Below are positions 19,301-29,065 of a stretch of 64,000 nt of DNA, piece by piece (the stretch's first letter is position 1; every line of letters begins with the position of its first letter). The stretch covers positions 1 through 64,000 of the forward strand of contig JAUXRG010000020.1 of the NCBI GenBank assembly GCA_030681795.1, written 5' to 3'. The stretch comes from Rubrivivax sp. Lineage in GTDB: Bacteria > Pseudomonadota > Gammaproteobacteria > Burkholderiales > Burkholderiaceae_C. A model generated the notes under the pieces. It was not told where the DNA came from. It searched no databases and worked only from the letters and a program-made list of their open reading frames with translations. Made by a program: the position numbers and the translations under genes.

Positions 19301-19567
19301 CGCATTGCCCTCGCTGGCGGTGGAGCGCAGCTGGTAGACGCCGGCGATGCCCTGCAGCGACTTCTCGATGCGGTTGACGACCTCGCGCTCTACCGTGTCG
19401 GGGCTGGCACCGGGGTAAGGCACGTTGACCAGCAGCACCGGCTGTTCGACGTCCGGGATCTGGTTGACGCGCAGCTTGGACAGCGCCAGCAGCCCCAACG
19501 CCATGAGGCCGATGATGACCACGACCATCGCGACGGGCCGCTTGACGCTGAATTCAGAGAGAAACAT
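16361..19567 (-). CDS. RND efflux permease (HAE1 family)
   Basis: A 1068-residue inner-membrane proton/drug antiporter of the AcrB superfamily. It opens with FLSEFSVKRPVAMVV and helix 1, has the large periplasmic loop and carries the charge-relay aspartates in helix 4 (IGVLIDDAIVVRENI). The second half repeats the topology. An unusual basic tail ends the protein. It begins six bases after the adaptor gene, so the two form an operon. No outer-membrane channel gene is adjacent; it presumably uses a TolC-like protein encoded elsewhere. Substrate unknown. Confidence 0.95.
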   Translation of the reverse strand: MFLSEFSVKRPVAMVVVIIGLMALGLLALSKLRVNQIPDVEQPVLLVNVPYPGASPDTVEREVVNRIEKSLQGIAGVYQLRSTASEGNAQLVIIFNFDKNLVVAADEVRNAIAAVRYKLPVEIREPILQRLDPAAQPIMQLALSSTQLAHAAISRLAEDELADRFRALPGVAVVNVNGSLRRELSVLLRSEKLREFEVSVTDVVAALRAQNATAPVGKVRGTLEDQSIRLVGRIESPAEFGRIVIKRRGAEMVRLAQVAVVQDGFAELSGFSVRSGNPNVGLSVTRTREASTVSVGNAVRKLTGEINKTLPAGTRLEVTQDGGEDAQNSLDNVVHALIFGAGLTILVVYLFLNSWRSTLITALSLPTSVVAAFIAVWLFGFTLNFMSLLGLSLAIGVLIDDAIVVRENIVRHMELGEDRRRAALEGTAEIGLAVAATTFSIVAVFIPVAFMPGVSGEWFRPFGLTVVASVLVSLFISFTLDPMLSAYWGDPPGHHQAPKRGISRILARFNIWFDHQADRYGRVIAWALHHRRWMALFAVASLVGALALQYAFGGSSFLPVSDAGVIAVDIRAPSSSSLEYSRRKVEAAAALARTLPETVATNSYVNPGGGRIYVDIGKSTKRERSAIVIAADLRALTSRLVGAEYVVLEDLNNGVQKPVQIRFTGTDSRRLLALTNQFMDQLRKVPGAVDVGLSEQDPQDEMKIELDRSLANTLGISANDAAQALRVAFAGLEVGDWVDPSGETRDVAVRLHPDDRVDASNIERLPIAVGGSSQMVPLEQIATISMGKGPSQIQHTDGKRTISVAANAQGRSSGEVTADALKIAKAMDYPPGFGLELAGASRDQQEVFRDMGIALISGIALMYLILVMQFGSFTAPLAVMLSLPLSLIGVVLALLATGGTLNLMSFIGVIMLMGLVAKNAILLLDAARVREAQGMDREEALMAAGRKRLRPILMTTFALIAGMLPVAIGVGEGGEFYRPMAVAIIGGTITSTLLTLLVIPSFYDSIETSRDRALAKFLARDARWPTAFAFMVTLLEALLTVLFLRGLWRALARAARWWRGRARKAQPA

Positions 19568-19573
19568 GCGGCC

Positions 19574-20707
19574 TCACTGGGCAGCCGAGCCGGCGCGCGC
19601 CGCGGCTGCCCACTCGAACTTCTGGCCTTCGACCAGCGAACCGCCGGGCTTGCGCAGGATGCGGTCCCCCGCGGCCAGGCCCTCGACAACGGGGTACTCG
19701 CCGCTGCGCGCGTCGCGCTCACCGAGCTTGACGGCCACCTTGGCCAGCGTCCGGTCCTTGGCGCGCCAGACGAAGACCGCCTCGCCGGCGCGCACGAGCG
19801 CCGCTTCCTGCACCATCAACGCCAGCGAGCTGCCGGTCTCTATGCGGCCCTCGGCAAAGAGGCCGGCCACGCGCGGCGCGCTCGCCGGCTCGGCAAAGGC
19901 CACCAGCACCGCCACCTGCCGGGTCGTGGCGTTGGCCGCCGAGTCGATGCGCTGCAAGGTGCCGGCGAAGTCGCCCTGCGTGAAGCCGTTGATGCGGAAG
20001 CTCACCGGCTGGCCGACCTTCAGCGCCTGCATGTGGTCGGCCGAGACCAGGCCCTCGAAGCGCATGCTGCGGGGGTCGATGACCTTCAGCAGTTCCTTGC
20101 CCACCTGCACCGTATCGCCCACCGATGCCTTGCGTTCGCTGACCAGGCCGTCGAAAGGGGCCCGCACGCTGGTGCGCTGCATTTGCTGGCGCGCGGCCAC
20201 CACGCGCGACTTGGCGGCCACCCAATCGCTCTGGGCGTTGTTGCGCCGCAGCTCGGCATCCTCCAGCGCCTGGGTGGAGGTCATGCCCTGCTGCTGCAGG
20301 GTCTTCAGGCGCTGCACCTGGCGCTCGGCCTGCTCCAAGGTCTGCGCCGCGGCGCGCACGGTTTCCTCGGCGGAAGCCAGGCTGTCGCGGATGGCGGTGT
20401 CGTCCAGCCGCACGAGCAGCTCGCCGGCACGCACGGCCTCGCCGTTGTCCTTGAGCACCTGGAGCACCACCGCGGGCACCTCGGCGCGCAGGTCGGCACG
20501 GCGCGCGGGCTGCACCGAGCCCGTGACCACGGGCCCGCTGGCCAGGGGGCTGGAGGCGAGCGTGCGCAGGTCTTCGCTGGCCAGCAGCAGGGTCGGCGCG
20601 GTCGCCTTGCCGGCGCTCCCGGCCGCAGCGGACGGCGCGGCCTTGTCGGCCTTGCCGCAGCCCACCAGCAGGCCGGCCAGGAGGAGGATCGCAATCAGGT
20701 GGCGCAT
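19574..20707 (-). CDS. RND periplasmic adaptor lipoprotein
   Basis: A 377-residue membrane fusion protein linking the RND pump to an outer-membrane channel. A lipoprotein signal peptide ends in the lipobox LLVGC, so the protein is lipid-anchored in the inner membrane. The barrel-sandwich/lipoyl halves (LRAEVPAVVLQVLKDNGEAV... and VRAPFDGLVSERKASVGDTV) flank a helical hairpin. I placed the start at the ATG at 20707, which opens the lipoprotein signal; the frame upstream has no similarity to the family. Confidence 0.93.
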   Translation of the reverse strand: MRHLIAILLLAGLLVGCGKADKAAPSAAAGSAGKATAPTLLLASEDLRTLASSPLASGPVVTGSVQPARRADLRAEVPAVVLQVLKDNGEAVRAGELLVRLDDTAIRDSLASAEETVRAAAQTLEQAERQVQRLKTLQQQGMTSTQALEDAELRRNNAQSDWVAAKSRVVAARQQMQRTSVRAPFDGLVSERKASVGDTVQVGKELLKVIDPRSMRFEGLVSADHMQALKVGQPVSFRINGFTQGDFAGTLQRIDSAANATTRQVAVLVAFAEPASAPRVAGLFAEGRIETGSSLALMVQEAALVRAGEAVFVWRAKDRTLAKVAVKLGERDARSGEYPVVEGLAAGDRILRKPGGSLVEGQKFEWAAAARAGSAAQ

Positions 20708-20858
20708 GAAGTTCCGAGAGCCGGCCGGACGGCCGGGCTTGAAAGTGTGGAGGCGCAAGGGTAGCGCCTCGGCGGCGATCCGGAATCCCTACTGCGACGG
20801 AATGGCGGGTGGGCGGTGCCAGACGCCAGGCGGCGGGATGGGTTCGGTCCCTTCGCCG

Positions 20859-21524
20859 TCAGCCGGAACCGGGTCGCTGCAGCGGCGCGGCGGTCAGCGC
20901 CTGCAGGTCGTCGAAGGACAGGCCTGGCACGATGTCCCGCACCCGAAGCGCGCCGGATTCGATATCGATCACCGCCAGGTCGGTGTAGATGCGGCTCACG
21001 CAGCGCAACCCGGTGATCGGGTAGGTGCATTCGGGCACGATCTTGCTCTGCCCGTCCTTGGTGCAATGCTCCATCAGCACCAGCGTGCGCTTGGCACCGA
21101 TGGCCAGGTCCATGGCACCGCCGACGGCGGGAATGGCGTCGGGCGCGCCGGTGTGCCAGTTCGCCAGGTCACCCGCGGCAGACACCTGGAAAGCACCGAG
21201 CACGCACACATCGAGGTGCCCACCGCGCATCAGGGCAAAGCTGTCGGCGTGGTGGCAGAAACACCCGCCAGGCAACAGCGTGACAGGTTGCTTGCCGGCA
21301 TTGATGAGGTCGTAGTCCTCCTGCCCCGGGGCCGGCGCCGGGCCCATGCCGATGATGCCGTTCTCGCTGTGCAGGATCACTTCGCGGCCGGCGGGCAGGT
21401 GGTTGGCCACCATCGTGGGCAGGCCGATGCCGAGGTTGACCACCGCTCCTTCGGGGATGTCCTGGGCCACTCTCGCGGCCATTTGCGCGCGGGTCCAGCG
21501 CGGCACGGCGGGGGTGGCCCTCAT
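20859..21524 (-). CDS. 3-oxoacid CoA-transferase subunit B
   Basis: A 221-residue beta subunit transferring CoA from succinyl-CoA to a 3-oxoacid such as acetoacetate or 3-oxoadipate (ScoB/PcaJ type). The catalytic Glu is in SENGIIGMGP, after the NLGIGLPTMVANHLP segment. It overlaps the alpha subunit gene by four bases. No beta-ketoadipate pathway genes are nearby, so an acetoacetate/ketone role is as likely as aromatic catabolism. Confidence 0.92.
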   Translation of the reverse strand: MRATPAVPRWTRAQMAARVAQDIPEGAVVNLGIGLPTMVANHLPAGREVILHSENGIIGMGPAPAPGQEDYDLINAGKQPVTLLPGGCFCHHADSFALMRGGHLDVCVLGAFQVSAAGDLANWHTGAPDAIPAVGGAMDLAIGAKRTLVLMEHCTKDGQSKIVPECTYPITGLRCVSRIYTDLAVIDIESGALRVRDIVPGLSFDDLQALTAAPLQRPGSG

Positions 21525-22246
21525 GCGGCCTCCTTGAACCCGCCCGCACCGGTGGCGGTGCGCTCGATTCTCACCACCCGCTGGACGTAGACCCCCGGGG
21601 TGATTACGGCCTCCGGGTCCAGCGCGCCGAGCTCCACCATCTCATGCACCGTGGCCACCGTGACGCGCGCCGCCATGGCCATGGTCGGGCCGAAGTTGCG
21701 CGCCGTCATGCGGTAGGTCAGGTTGCCCCAGCGGTCGCCGCATTCGGCCTTGATGAAGGCGAAGTCGGCGTGGATCGGGTACTCGAGCACATACATGCGG
21801 CCGTGGATCTCGCGCGTCTCCTTGCCCCGGGCCAGCTCGGTGCCGTAGCCGGTGGGCGTGAAGAAGGCCCCGATGCCGGCGCCCGCGGCGCGGATGCGCT
21901 CGGAGAGGTTGCCTTGCGGCACCAGTTCGAGCTCGATCTCGCCCTTGCGGTACTGGCTGTCGAAGTGATGGCTGTCGGCCTGGCGCGGGAACGAACAGAT
22001 GATCTTGCGCACGCGACGCGCCGCGATCAGCGCGGCCAGGCCCCGCTCGCCATTGCCGGCGTTGTTGTTGACGACCGTCAGCTCGCGTGCGCCCTGGTCG
22101 ACCAGGGCATGCACCAGTTCATTCGGCAGCCCGGCCGTGCCGAAGCCCCCGATCATCACGGTGGCGCCATCGGGCACGTCGGCCACGGCCTGGGCGAGTG
22201 TCTGGACTTGCTTGTCGATCACGTTTGGCCCTGAGCGCGGATCCAT
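21521..22246 (-). CDS. 3-oxoacid CoA-transferase subunit A
   Basis: A 241-residue alpha subunit partner (ScoA/PcaI type). The CoA-binding motif MIGGFGTAGLPNEL is near residue 31 and the region NNNAGNGERGL follows. The ATG at 22246 is used here; a GTG at 22222 (reading VIDKQVQ) matches the usual start of the family and may be the true one. Its stop overlaps the subunit B start, so the two are translationally coupled. Confidence 0.92.
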   Translation of the reverse strand: MDPRSGPNVIDKQVQTLAQAVADVPDGATVMIGGFGTAGLPNELVHALVDQGARELTVVNNNAGNGERGLAALIAARRVRKIICSFPRQADSHHFDSQYRKGEIELELVPQGNLSERIRAAGAGIGAFFTPTGYGTELARGKETREIHGRMYVLEYPIHADFAFIKAECGDRWGNLTYRMTARNFGPTMAMAARVTVATVHEMVELGALDPEAVITPGVYVQRVVRIERTATGAGGFKEAA

Positions 22247-22342
22247 CCGCCTGGGATGGATTGTGCTTGCACGCGGCGCCCGTTCTCGACCCTGCCCTTT
22301 GCGCTGCGGCCCGGTCCCGCTGCGGCCAGGTCGCCCTGCGAA

Positions 22343-23410
<1,068 letters not shown>

Positions 23411-23445
23411 CTCAGTGCCCGCCCGGCCGCCCGAAGGGCACTGAG

Positions 23446-23461
23446 CGCCCCCTCGGGGGGC
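23446..23461. repeat. Intergenic GC-rich hairpin repeat, copy 1
   Basis: GCCCCCTCGGGGGGC with flanking GAAGGGC sequence sits in the spacer between a permease and the ATPase. Similar C-run/G-run hairpins recur at 37215-37237 and 38191-38206, each time between ABC transporter genes. They look like a dispersed palindromic repeat family. Confidence 0.55.
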
Positions 23462-23500
23462 AGCGAAGCGGCGAAGCCGTGAGCTTGGGGGTCGTCATTT

Positions 23501-24364
23501 CTAGCCCTTGACGGCGCCGGCGGTGAGGCCGCGCACGAAGTACTTGCCGGCCAGCACATAGACCGCCAGCGTGGGCAGCGCGGCGATCAGCGCCGCTGCC
23601 ATGTCGACGTTGTATTCCTTGACGCTGCTGGACGTGTTAGCCAGGTTGTTCAGGCCCACCGTGATGGGCTTGCTGTCGGCGCCCGAGAAGACCACGCCGT
23701 AGAGAAAGTCGTTCCAGATATTGGTGAACTGCCAGATCAGCGTCACCACCAGGATGGGCGTGGAGAGCGGCAGCACGATGCGCCGGAAGATCTGCCAGAA
23801 ATTGGCGCCGTCGAGCATCGCCGCCTTGATCAGCTCGTCGGGCAGGCCGACGTAGTAGTTGCGGAAGAACAGCGTCGTGCTCGGTATGCCGGCGATCACG
23901 TGCACCAGGATCAGCCCCCAGATCGAGCTGGCGATGCCCAGCCAGCCCAGCACCTGGCTCATCGGCAGCAGCACGACCTGCATGGGCATGAAGACGCCGA
24001 AGAGCAGCAGCGCAAACATGAACTCGCTGCCGCGGAATTTCCACTTGCTCAGCACATAGCCGTTGAGCGCGCCGATGGCGGTGGACACCGCCACCGCCGG
24101 CACCACCATGAGCAGCGAGTTCATGAAAAAGGGCTTCAGGCCGCCGCAATCGGTACCGGTGCAGGCCGTCCCCCAGGCCTTGGCCCAGGCTTCGAAGCCG
24201 GGGCTGGCGGGCAGCGACAGCAGCGTGCCGCTGCGGATCTCGTCCATGCTCTTGAGCGAGGTCGCCAGCATCACCCACAGCGGCGCCAGGAAGAACGCCG
24301 CGAACAGGCCCAGCGCGGCGAAGAGCAGCACGCGGTGCAGCGCCGGCGGCGAGTTCGGCCTCAC
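23501..24364 (-). CDS. Sugar ABC importer permease (MalG type), copy 1
   Basis: A 287-residue inner-membrane permease with six hydrophobic segments. The EAA loop is ELIKAAMLDGANFWQIFRRIVLP, the contact for the ATPase. The true start is a GTG at 24364 overlapping the stop of the preceding permease as GTGA; the open frame extends far upstream but is out of register with real coding sequence there. A Cys-containing periplasmic loop (ACTGTDCGG) is also found in the paralogous permease at 38236. Confidence 0.93.
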   Translation of the reverse strand: MRPNSPPALHRVLLFAALGLFAAFFLAPLWVMLATSLKSMDEIRSGTLLSLPASPGFEAWAKAWGTACTGTDCGGLKPFFMNSLLMVVPAVAVSTAIGALNGYVLSKWKFRGSEFMFALLLFGVFMPMQVVLLPMSQVLGWLGIASSIWGLILVHVIAGIPSTTLFFRNYYVGLPDELIKAAMLDGANFWQIFRRIVLPLSTPILVVTLIWQFTNIWNDFLYGVVFSGADSKPITVGLNNLANTSSSVKEYNVDMAAALIAALPTLAVYVLAGKYFVRGLTAGAVKG

Positions 24365-25239
24365 TTGCGTACCCGCAGTTCGGAGTACAGGTAAGGCACC
24401 ACGATGGCCGCCACCGTGGCCAGCATGACGGTGGCGCTGGCCGCGCCCAGGCCGATCTGCCCGCGCGTGAAGGCCATGGTGTACATGAAGGTGGCCGGCA
24501 AGTCGGTGGCAAAACCCGGGCCGCCGGCGGTCAGCGCCATCACCAGGTCGAAGCTCTTGATCGCCAGGTGGCTGACCACCATCAGCGTGCTGAAGAATAC
24601 CGGCCGCAGCGTGGGCACGATGATGCGCCAGTAGATGCGCGGCAGGCTGGCGCCGTCCACCTGCGCGGCCTTGATGATGCTGTCGTCGATGCCCCGCAGC
24701 CCGGCCAGGAAGAGCGCCATCACGAAGCCCGCGCTCTGCCAGACGCCGGCGATGACGACGCAGTAGATGGCCATCTCGGGATCCACCAGCCAGCCGAAGC
24801 TGAAGCCCGTGAAGCCCCATTGCTGCATCAGATGCTCGATGCCCAGGCCCGGGTTGAGGATCCACTTCCAGGCCGTGCCGGTGACGATGAAGCTCAGCGC
24901 CATCGGGTACAGATAGATGGTGCGCAGCACGCCCTCGGCGCGCACCTTCTGGTCAAGCAGGATCGCCAGCAGCAAGCCGATGGCCATGCCCCCGCCCACG
25001 AACAGGCCACCGAAGAGGCCCAGGTTCTTCAGCGCCACCCCCCAGCGTTCGGACTCGAACAGCAGGCCGTACTGCTCGAAGCCGACGAACTCGTAGTTGG
25101 GCAGCAGGCGCGAAGCCGAGAGCGACAGGTAGCCGTTCCAGGCCATCAGCCCGTAGATGAAAAGGAACGACAGCAGGAACGACGGCGCAACGACGAGCCG
25201 TGGCAACCACGCCGTTCCTGGCTGGTGCGATGGGGTCAT
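24361..25239 (-). CDS. Sugar ABC importer permease (MalF type), copy 1
   Basis: A 292-residue permease partner with six membrane segments and an EAA loop GIDDSIIKAAQVDGASLPR. It resembles the glucose/mannose GtsB group (YLYPMALSFIVTGTAWKWILNP). It lies 28 bases after the binding-protein gene and overlaps the next permease by four bases. Confidence 0.93.
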   Translation of the reverse strand: MTPSHQPGTAWLPRLVVAPSFLLSFLFIYGLMAWNGYLSLSASRLLPNYEFVGFEQYGLLFESERWGVALKNLGLFGGLFVGGGMAIGLLLAILLDQKVRAEGVLRTIYLYPMALSFIVTGTAWKWILNPGLGIEHLMQQWGFTGFSFGWLVDPEMAIYCVVIAGVWQSAGFVMALFLAGLRGIDDSIIKAAQVDGASLPRIYWRIIVPTLRPVFFSTLMVVSHLAIKSFDLVMALTAGGPGFATDLPATFMYTMAFTRGQIGLGAASATVMLATVAAIVVPYLYSELRVRK

Positions 25240-25267
25240 GCTTCGAGGCCCGGAGCGGCCGGCGCGC

Positions 25268-26548
25268 TTACTTGGTTCTGCCCGCGCTGGCCAGCTTGTC
25301 CATCGCGTCCTTGGCGCTCATCTTGTCGCTGTTCCAGAACTGGCTGACCACGTCCTTGAGCGCGCCTTCGGCCGCCGAGGGCACGGCCATGCCGTGGGCC
25401 AGCGAAGGCAGCAGCGAGCCGCTCTTGGCGGAGGCCACGAAGTCGGCCGAGGAGAGCTTGGCGCAATCGTCGAACTTGTCCATCTTCAGGCCCAGGCGCA
25501 CCGGGATCGATCCCTTGTTGAGGCTGAAGGTCTCCTGGAATTCGGGCGACATGATGGCCGTGGCCAGGTCCTTCTGCGCCTTCACGGCGGCCTCGCTCTT
25601 GAGCTTGAACATGGCAAACGAATCGACGTTGAAGGTGAAGGCCTTGGCCGTGCCGGGTGCCGGCGCGCAGACGAAGTCACGCCCCGGCACCTTGCCCGCG
25701 GCGATGAACTCGCCTTTGGCCCAGTCGCCCATGATCTGCATCGCGGCTTCGCCCTTGATGACCATCGCGGTGGCCAGGTTCCAGTCCCGGCCGGCGGCGT
25801 TGCGGTCGGTATAGGGCTTCAGGCGCTTGTAGGTGATGAGCACCTTTTCCATCGTCGCGCTCTTCAGCGCGGCGGGGTCGAGCTGGACCAGCGCCTTCTT
25901 GTAGAAATCGGCGCCTCCCACGCCCAGGACCACGGCCTCGAAGGTCGTCAGGTCCTGCCAGTTCTGGCCGCCGTGCGCCAGCGGCGTCACGCCGGCTTTC
26001 TTCAGCAGATCGGCCGCGGTGAAAAACTCCTCCCAGGTGGTGGGCACCTTGGCCCCGGCCTTCTGGAACACCGCCGGGTTGGCCCACAGCCAGTTCACGC
26101 GGTGCACGTTCACCGGCACGGCGATGTAGTGGCCCTTGTATTTCATGATGTCGGCGACGACCTTGGGCAGCAGCTCGTCCCACTTCTCGGCCTTGGCCGT
26201 GTCGTCGATCTGGGCCAGCACGCCTTCGCGCGCCCACTCCTGCAACGAAGGGCCCTTGATCTGGGCCGCCGCCGGCGCGTTGCCCGAGACCACGCGCGAC
26301 TTGAGCACGGTCATCGCGGCGTCGCCGCCGCCACCGGCCACGGCGAAATCCTTCCAGACATGGCCCTTGGCCTGCAACGTGGCCTTCAGGGCCTGCGCCG
26401 CCTTGGCCTCGCCGCCGCTGGTCCACCAGTGCAGCACTTCCACCTCGCCCGCGTGGGCCAGGCCGGTCAGCCCGAACGAGGCCAGGCAGGCCCATGCGAC
26501 GGGAACGGCGAACAGCGGCCGGCGCGCCGGGGTGGGGATGGGGCTCAT
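25268..26548 (-). CDS. Sugar-binding protein of ABC importer 1 (GtsA-like)
   Basis: A 426-residue periplasmic binding protein of the family-1 extracellular solute-binding group. The signal peptide ends near AHA, and the mature protein begins EVEVLHWWTSGGEAKA, the signature seen in glucose/mannose binding proteins. The ATG at 26548 has GAGGAGA five bases upstream. It is the first gene of the importer operon and follows a promoter region with a 15-bp palindrome. By analogy with Pseudomonas gtsABC plus its two-component regulator, glucose or a related hexose is the likely ligand. Confidence 0.92.
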   Translation of the reverse strand: MSPIPTPARRPLFAVPVAWACLASFGLTGLAHAGEVEVLHWWTSGGEAKAAQALKATLQAKGHVWKDFAVAGGGGDAAMTVLKSRVVSGNAPAAAQIKGPSLQEWAREGVLAQIDDTAKAEKWDELLPKVVADIMKYKGHYIAVPVNVHRVNWLWANPAVFQKAGAKVPTTWEEFFTAADLLKKAGVTPLAHGGQNWQDLTTFEAVVLGVGGADFYKKALVQLDPAALKSATMEKVLITYKRLKPYTDRNAAGRDWNLATAMVIKGEAAMQIMGDWAKGEFIAAGKVPGRDFVCAPAPGTAKAFTFNVDSFAMFKLKSEAAVKAQKDLATAIMSPEFQETFSLNKGSIPVRLGLKMDKFDDCAKLSSADFVASAKSGSLLPSLAHGMAVPSAAEGALKDVVSQFWNSDKMSAKDAMDKLASAGRTK

Positions 26549-26610
26549 GCGTGTCTCCTCGTCGTTCTGGCTGCGACCTGCGCCACCGAGGGGGCACAAG
26601 CGGACGAATC

Positions 26611-26625
26611 TTAATGAAACATTAA
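26611..26625. promoter_or_regulatory. Palindrome upstream of the sugar importer operon
   Basis: TTAATG-AAA-CATTAA, a perfect 6-bp inverted repeat, starts 63 bp before the binding-protein ATG. It has the same length and TTAA ends as the palindrome at 28933-28947. It is a candidate operator for the adjacent response regulator or another regulator. Confidence 0.5.
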
Positions 26626-26651
26626 CGCCGATGAAGCCCGGGCTTTCCCTG

Positions 26652-28169
26652 TCAGGTGGCGGGCGGCGCGCAGGCGGGCAAGGTGACGCAGGCCAGCGCC
26701 CCATGTGGCTGCACCGCCTTGAGCTCGACGCTGCCGGCATGGCGCTCGACGATCTCGCGCACGATGGCCAGCCCCAGCCCGCAGCCCGTGCCGTCGCTGG
26801 TGGCACGCACGAAGCGCTCGAAGACATGTTCGCGTTCGGCCTCGGGAACGCCCGGCCCGTCGTCCTCGACCTCCAGCCACACCAATGGGCCTGTCGCCCG
26901 CACCCGCACGGTGACGGTGGCGCCGCGCCCGGCGTAGCGCAGCGCGTTGTCGATGAGGTTGACCAGCGCCTCGCGCAGCAGCAGCGCGATGCCGCGCACA
27001 TGGGCGGGGGCCTGCGCCGCCGCTTCGCCGGCCGCATCGCCGGCATTGCCGGCCCCAGCGCCGGGAGGCTCGTCCATCCCGAGGTCGACGCCGGCGGCCA
27101 GGGCACGCGGCACCATGTCGGCCGTCACCTCGCGCGCCAGGCGCCGCAGGTCCACCGGCACGCGGTCTTGCAGATGGGCGCTCTCGGGCTCGGCGCGCGC
27201 CAACACCAGCAACTGGTTGACGAGGTGGGCACTGCGCGCGGCGCTCTCGTGCACGCGCTTCAGCCGTCCGATGAGCGCCGGATCGGTGAGGTCGCGCAGC
27301 GCCAGCTCGGTCTGGCTCTTCAGCCCGGCCAGCGGCGTGCGCAGCTGGTGCGCGGCATCGCTGATGAAGCGCTTCTGCGCCACCACGTTGTGACGCACCT
27401 CGGCCAGCAGGGTATTGATGGCGCGCGCCAGCGAGCGCACCTCGGGCGGCGCGGCTTCGAGCTCGATGGGCGCGAGGTCGTTGGGGGCGCGGCCTTCGAC
27501 CTGGCGCTTGAGCAGCGCCAGCGGCTTGAGCCCGGCGCGGATCCCGGCCCAGACGATCAGCGTCATCAGCACCATCAGCAGCGACAGCGGCAGGGCCGTG
27601 TCGAGCAGGATGCGCCGCGCCAGCTCCTCGCGGTTGGCGCGCGAGCGGGCCACCTGGACGAGCATGGTGCCGGTGCTGGCTCCCTCGCCGCCATAGCGCA
27701 GGTACAGCGCCACCACGCGCACATGCTCGCTTTCGCCAGGGGCCGGGGCCATGCCCGGCTCGCCCATCACGCCGTCGTAGAAATAGGGCTCACCGAGGGC
27801 CGGCTTGGCAATCGCCGGCGGCGGCGGCAGGTGGCGGTTGCCCAGGATGAACTGGCCCGGCGGCGTGCTCACCGTGTAGAGCACGCGGTCGCTGGGGTCG
27901 GACTCGAGGATGTCCTGCGCCGAGCGCGGGAAATCGATGAACAGCCCGCTCTCCACCGGCTTGACCTGCCGCGCCAGCGCGCGCGAGGCCTGCAGCAGGC
28001 TGGCGTCGATGGCCTCGTTGGCATAGCGCGCGGCCAGGTTGTAGGTGAAGAAGGCCGCGGCGAGCCACAACACCACCTGCGGCAGCAGCAGCCAGATGAA
28101 GAGCTGCCTGTGCAGCGAACGCGCGCGCGGCACCGCGGCCAGCCAGGGGCTGCCCGCGGACGGATTCAC
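26652..28169 (-). CDS. Sensor histidine kinase (TctE-like)
   Basis: A 505-residue membrane kinase that phosphorylates the response regulator encoded just before it. It has an N-terminal helix, a periplasmic 2CSK-type sensor region (about 45-170), a second helix and a HAMP-like stretch. The His box is [13 protein letters not shown] and the ATPase boxes are DNALRYA and the G-boxes DDGPGVP and GCGLGLAIV. The start is a GTG at 28169 overlapping the regulator's stop as GTGA. The sequence downstream leads into the sugar importer, so the pair probably controls it. Confidence 0.92.
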   Translation of the reverse strand: MNPSAGSPWLAAVPRARSLHRQLFIWLLLPQVVLWLAAAFFTYNLAARYANEAIDASLLQASRALARQVKPVESGLFIDFPRSAQDILESDPSDRVLYTVSTPPGQFILGNRHLPPPPAIAKPALGEPYFYDGVMGEPGMAPAPGESEHVRVVALYLRYGGEGASTGTMLVQVARSRANREELARRILLDTALPLSLLMVLMTLIVWAGIRAGLKPLALLKRQVEGRAPNDLAPIELEAAPPEVRSLARAINTLLAEVRHNVVAQKRFISDAAHQLRTPLAGLKSQTELALRDLTDPALIGRLKRVHESAARSAHLVNQLLVLARAEPESAHLQDRVPVDLRRLAREVTADMVPRALAAGVDLGMDEPPGAGAGNAGDAAGEAAAQAPAHVRGIALLLREALVNLIDNALRYAGRGATVTVRVRATGPLVWLEVEDDGPGVPEAEREHVFERFVRATSDGTGCGLGLAIVREIVERHAGSVELKAVQPHGALACVTLPACAPPAT

Positions 28170-28858
28170 GTCTTGGCCGCCTCGGCTTCGAGCAGGTAGC
28201 CCAGGCCCCGCACCGTGCGGATCGACAACCCCGAGAGCTCCAGCTTGCGCCGCAGGCGGTGGATATAGACCTCGATCGAACTGCTTCCGCCGCCTTCGCT
28301 GCGCTCCAGCGTCCAGGCCTGGCCGATCTGGTCCTTGGTGACCACATGGTCGCGCTGCGACAGCAGCAGCTCCAGCAGCATCCATTCCCGCGGGCTGAGC
28401 TCCAGGGGCTCGCCACGCACGGTGGCACGGTGGGCGTCGCGGTCGAAGCTCAGGTCACCCAGGTCGGTGGCGGCGCTGGAGGCCGGGCGCGAGCGGCGCA
28501 GCAGCGCATGCAGCCGCGCCTCGAGTTCGGGGAAATCGAAGGGCTTGGGCACGTAGTCGTCGGCGCCGGCGTTCAGGCCGCCGACCCGGTCGTCCAGGCT
28601 GTCCAGCGCGGTCAGCACCAGCACCGGCAGCGTGCGGCCGGCGGCGCGGATGCGGCGCAGCACGGTCAGGCCATCCACCATGGGCAAGCCCAGGTCCAGG
28701 ATGGCGACATCGAAGGGCTGCTTCATCAGCAGGTACTCGGCCACCGCGCCGTTGAGCGCGTGCTCGACCTCGAAACCGGCGCGCTTGAGTTGCGCCGACA
28801 GGGCGTCGGCCAGGATGGCATCGTCTTCGGCAAGCAAGAGGTGGATCACGGAGGGCAT
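28166..28858 (-). CDS. OmpR-family response regulator (TctD-like)
   Basis: A 230-residue regulator with a receiver domain (acidic pocket EDD at 11-13, phosphoacceptor Asp55, conserved KPF) and a C-terminal winged helix (SIEVYIHRLRRKL...TVRGLGYLL). The ATG at 28858 is the first in the receiver fold. It is divergent from the TonB receptor operon across a 207-bp AT-rich region, so it could control both directions. Confidence 0.94.
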   Translation of the reverse strand: MPSVIHLLLAEDDAILADALSAQLKRAGFEVEHALNGAVAEYLLMKQPFDVAILDLGLPMVDGLTVLRRIRAAGRTLPVLVLTALDSLDDRVGGLNAGADDYVPKPFDFPELEARLHALLRRSRPASSAATDLGDLSFDRDAHRATVRGEPLELSPREWMLLELLLSQRDHVVTKDQIGQAWTLERSEGGGSSSIEVYIHRLRRKLELSGLSIRTVRGLGYLLEAEAAKT

Positions 28859-28932
28859 GGCGCGCACTGTAGCGCCCGCAGTGTCAGCGAGCCGCAGCAC
28901 CCGGTTGAGGCGGTATTTGCACCCATCTAGGG

Positions 28933-28947
28933 TTAACGTTTAGTTAA
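28933..28947. promoter_or_regulatory. Palindrome in the divergent regulator/receptor promoter
   Basis: TTAAC-GTTTA-GTTAA lies in the AT-rich region between the response regulator and the TonB receptor. It shares the TTAA-N7-TTAA layout with the site at 26611-26625. The plus-strand gene downstream has a strong AGGAGA ribosome site. Confidence 0.5.
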
Positions 28948-29065
28948 TAAAATTCCATATTCATTAAGAATTCGCAACGCCGCGACAGACCCACCTCGCC
29001 CGGATGGGCCCGCAGCCCGAGACCGACGCCAGAGCCTTGCCTCTACGAGCCCCAGGAGACACTCC

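Noticed and set aside
18563..20764. A 733-residue plus-strand frame opposite the RND pump and adaptor
   Set aside because: It spans the junction of two real minus-strand genes and reads as low-complexity His/Arg/Leu sequence.
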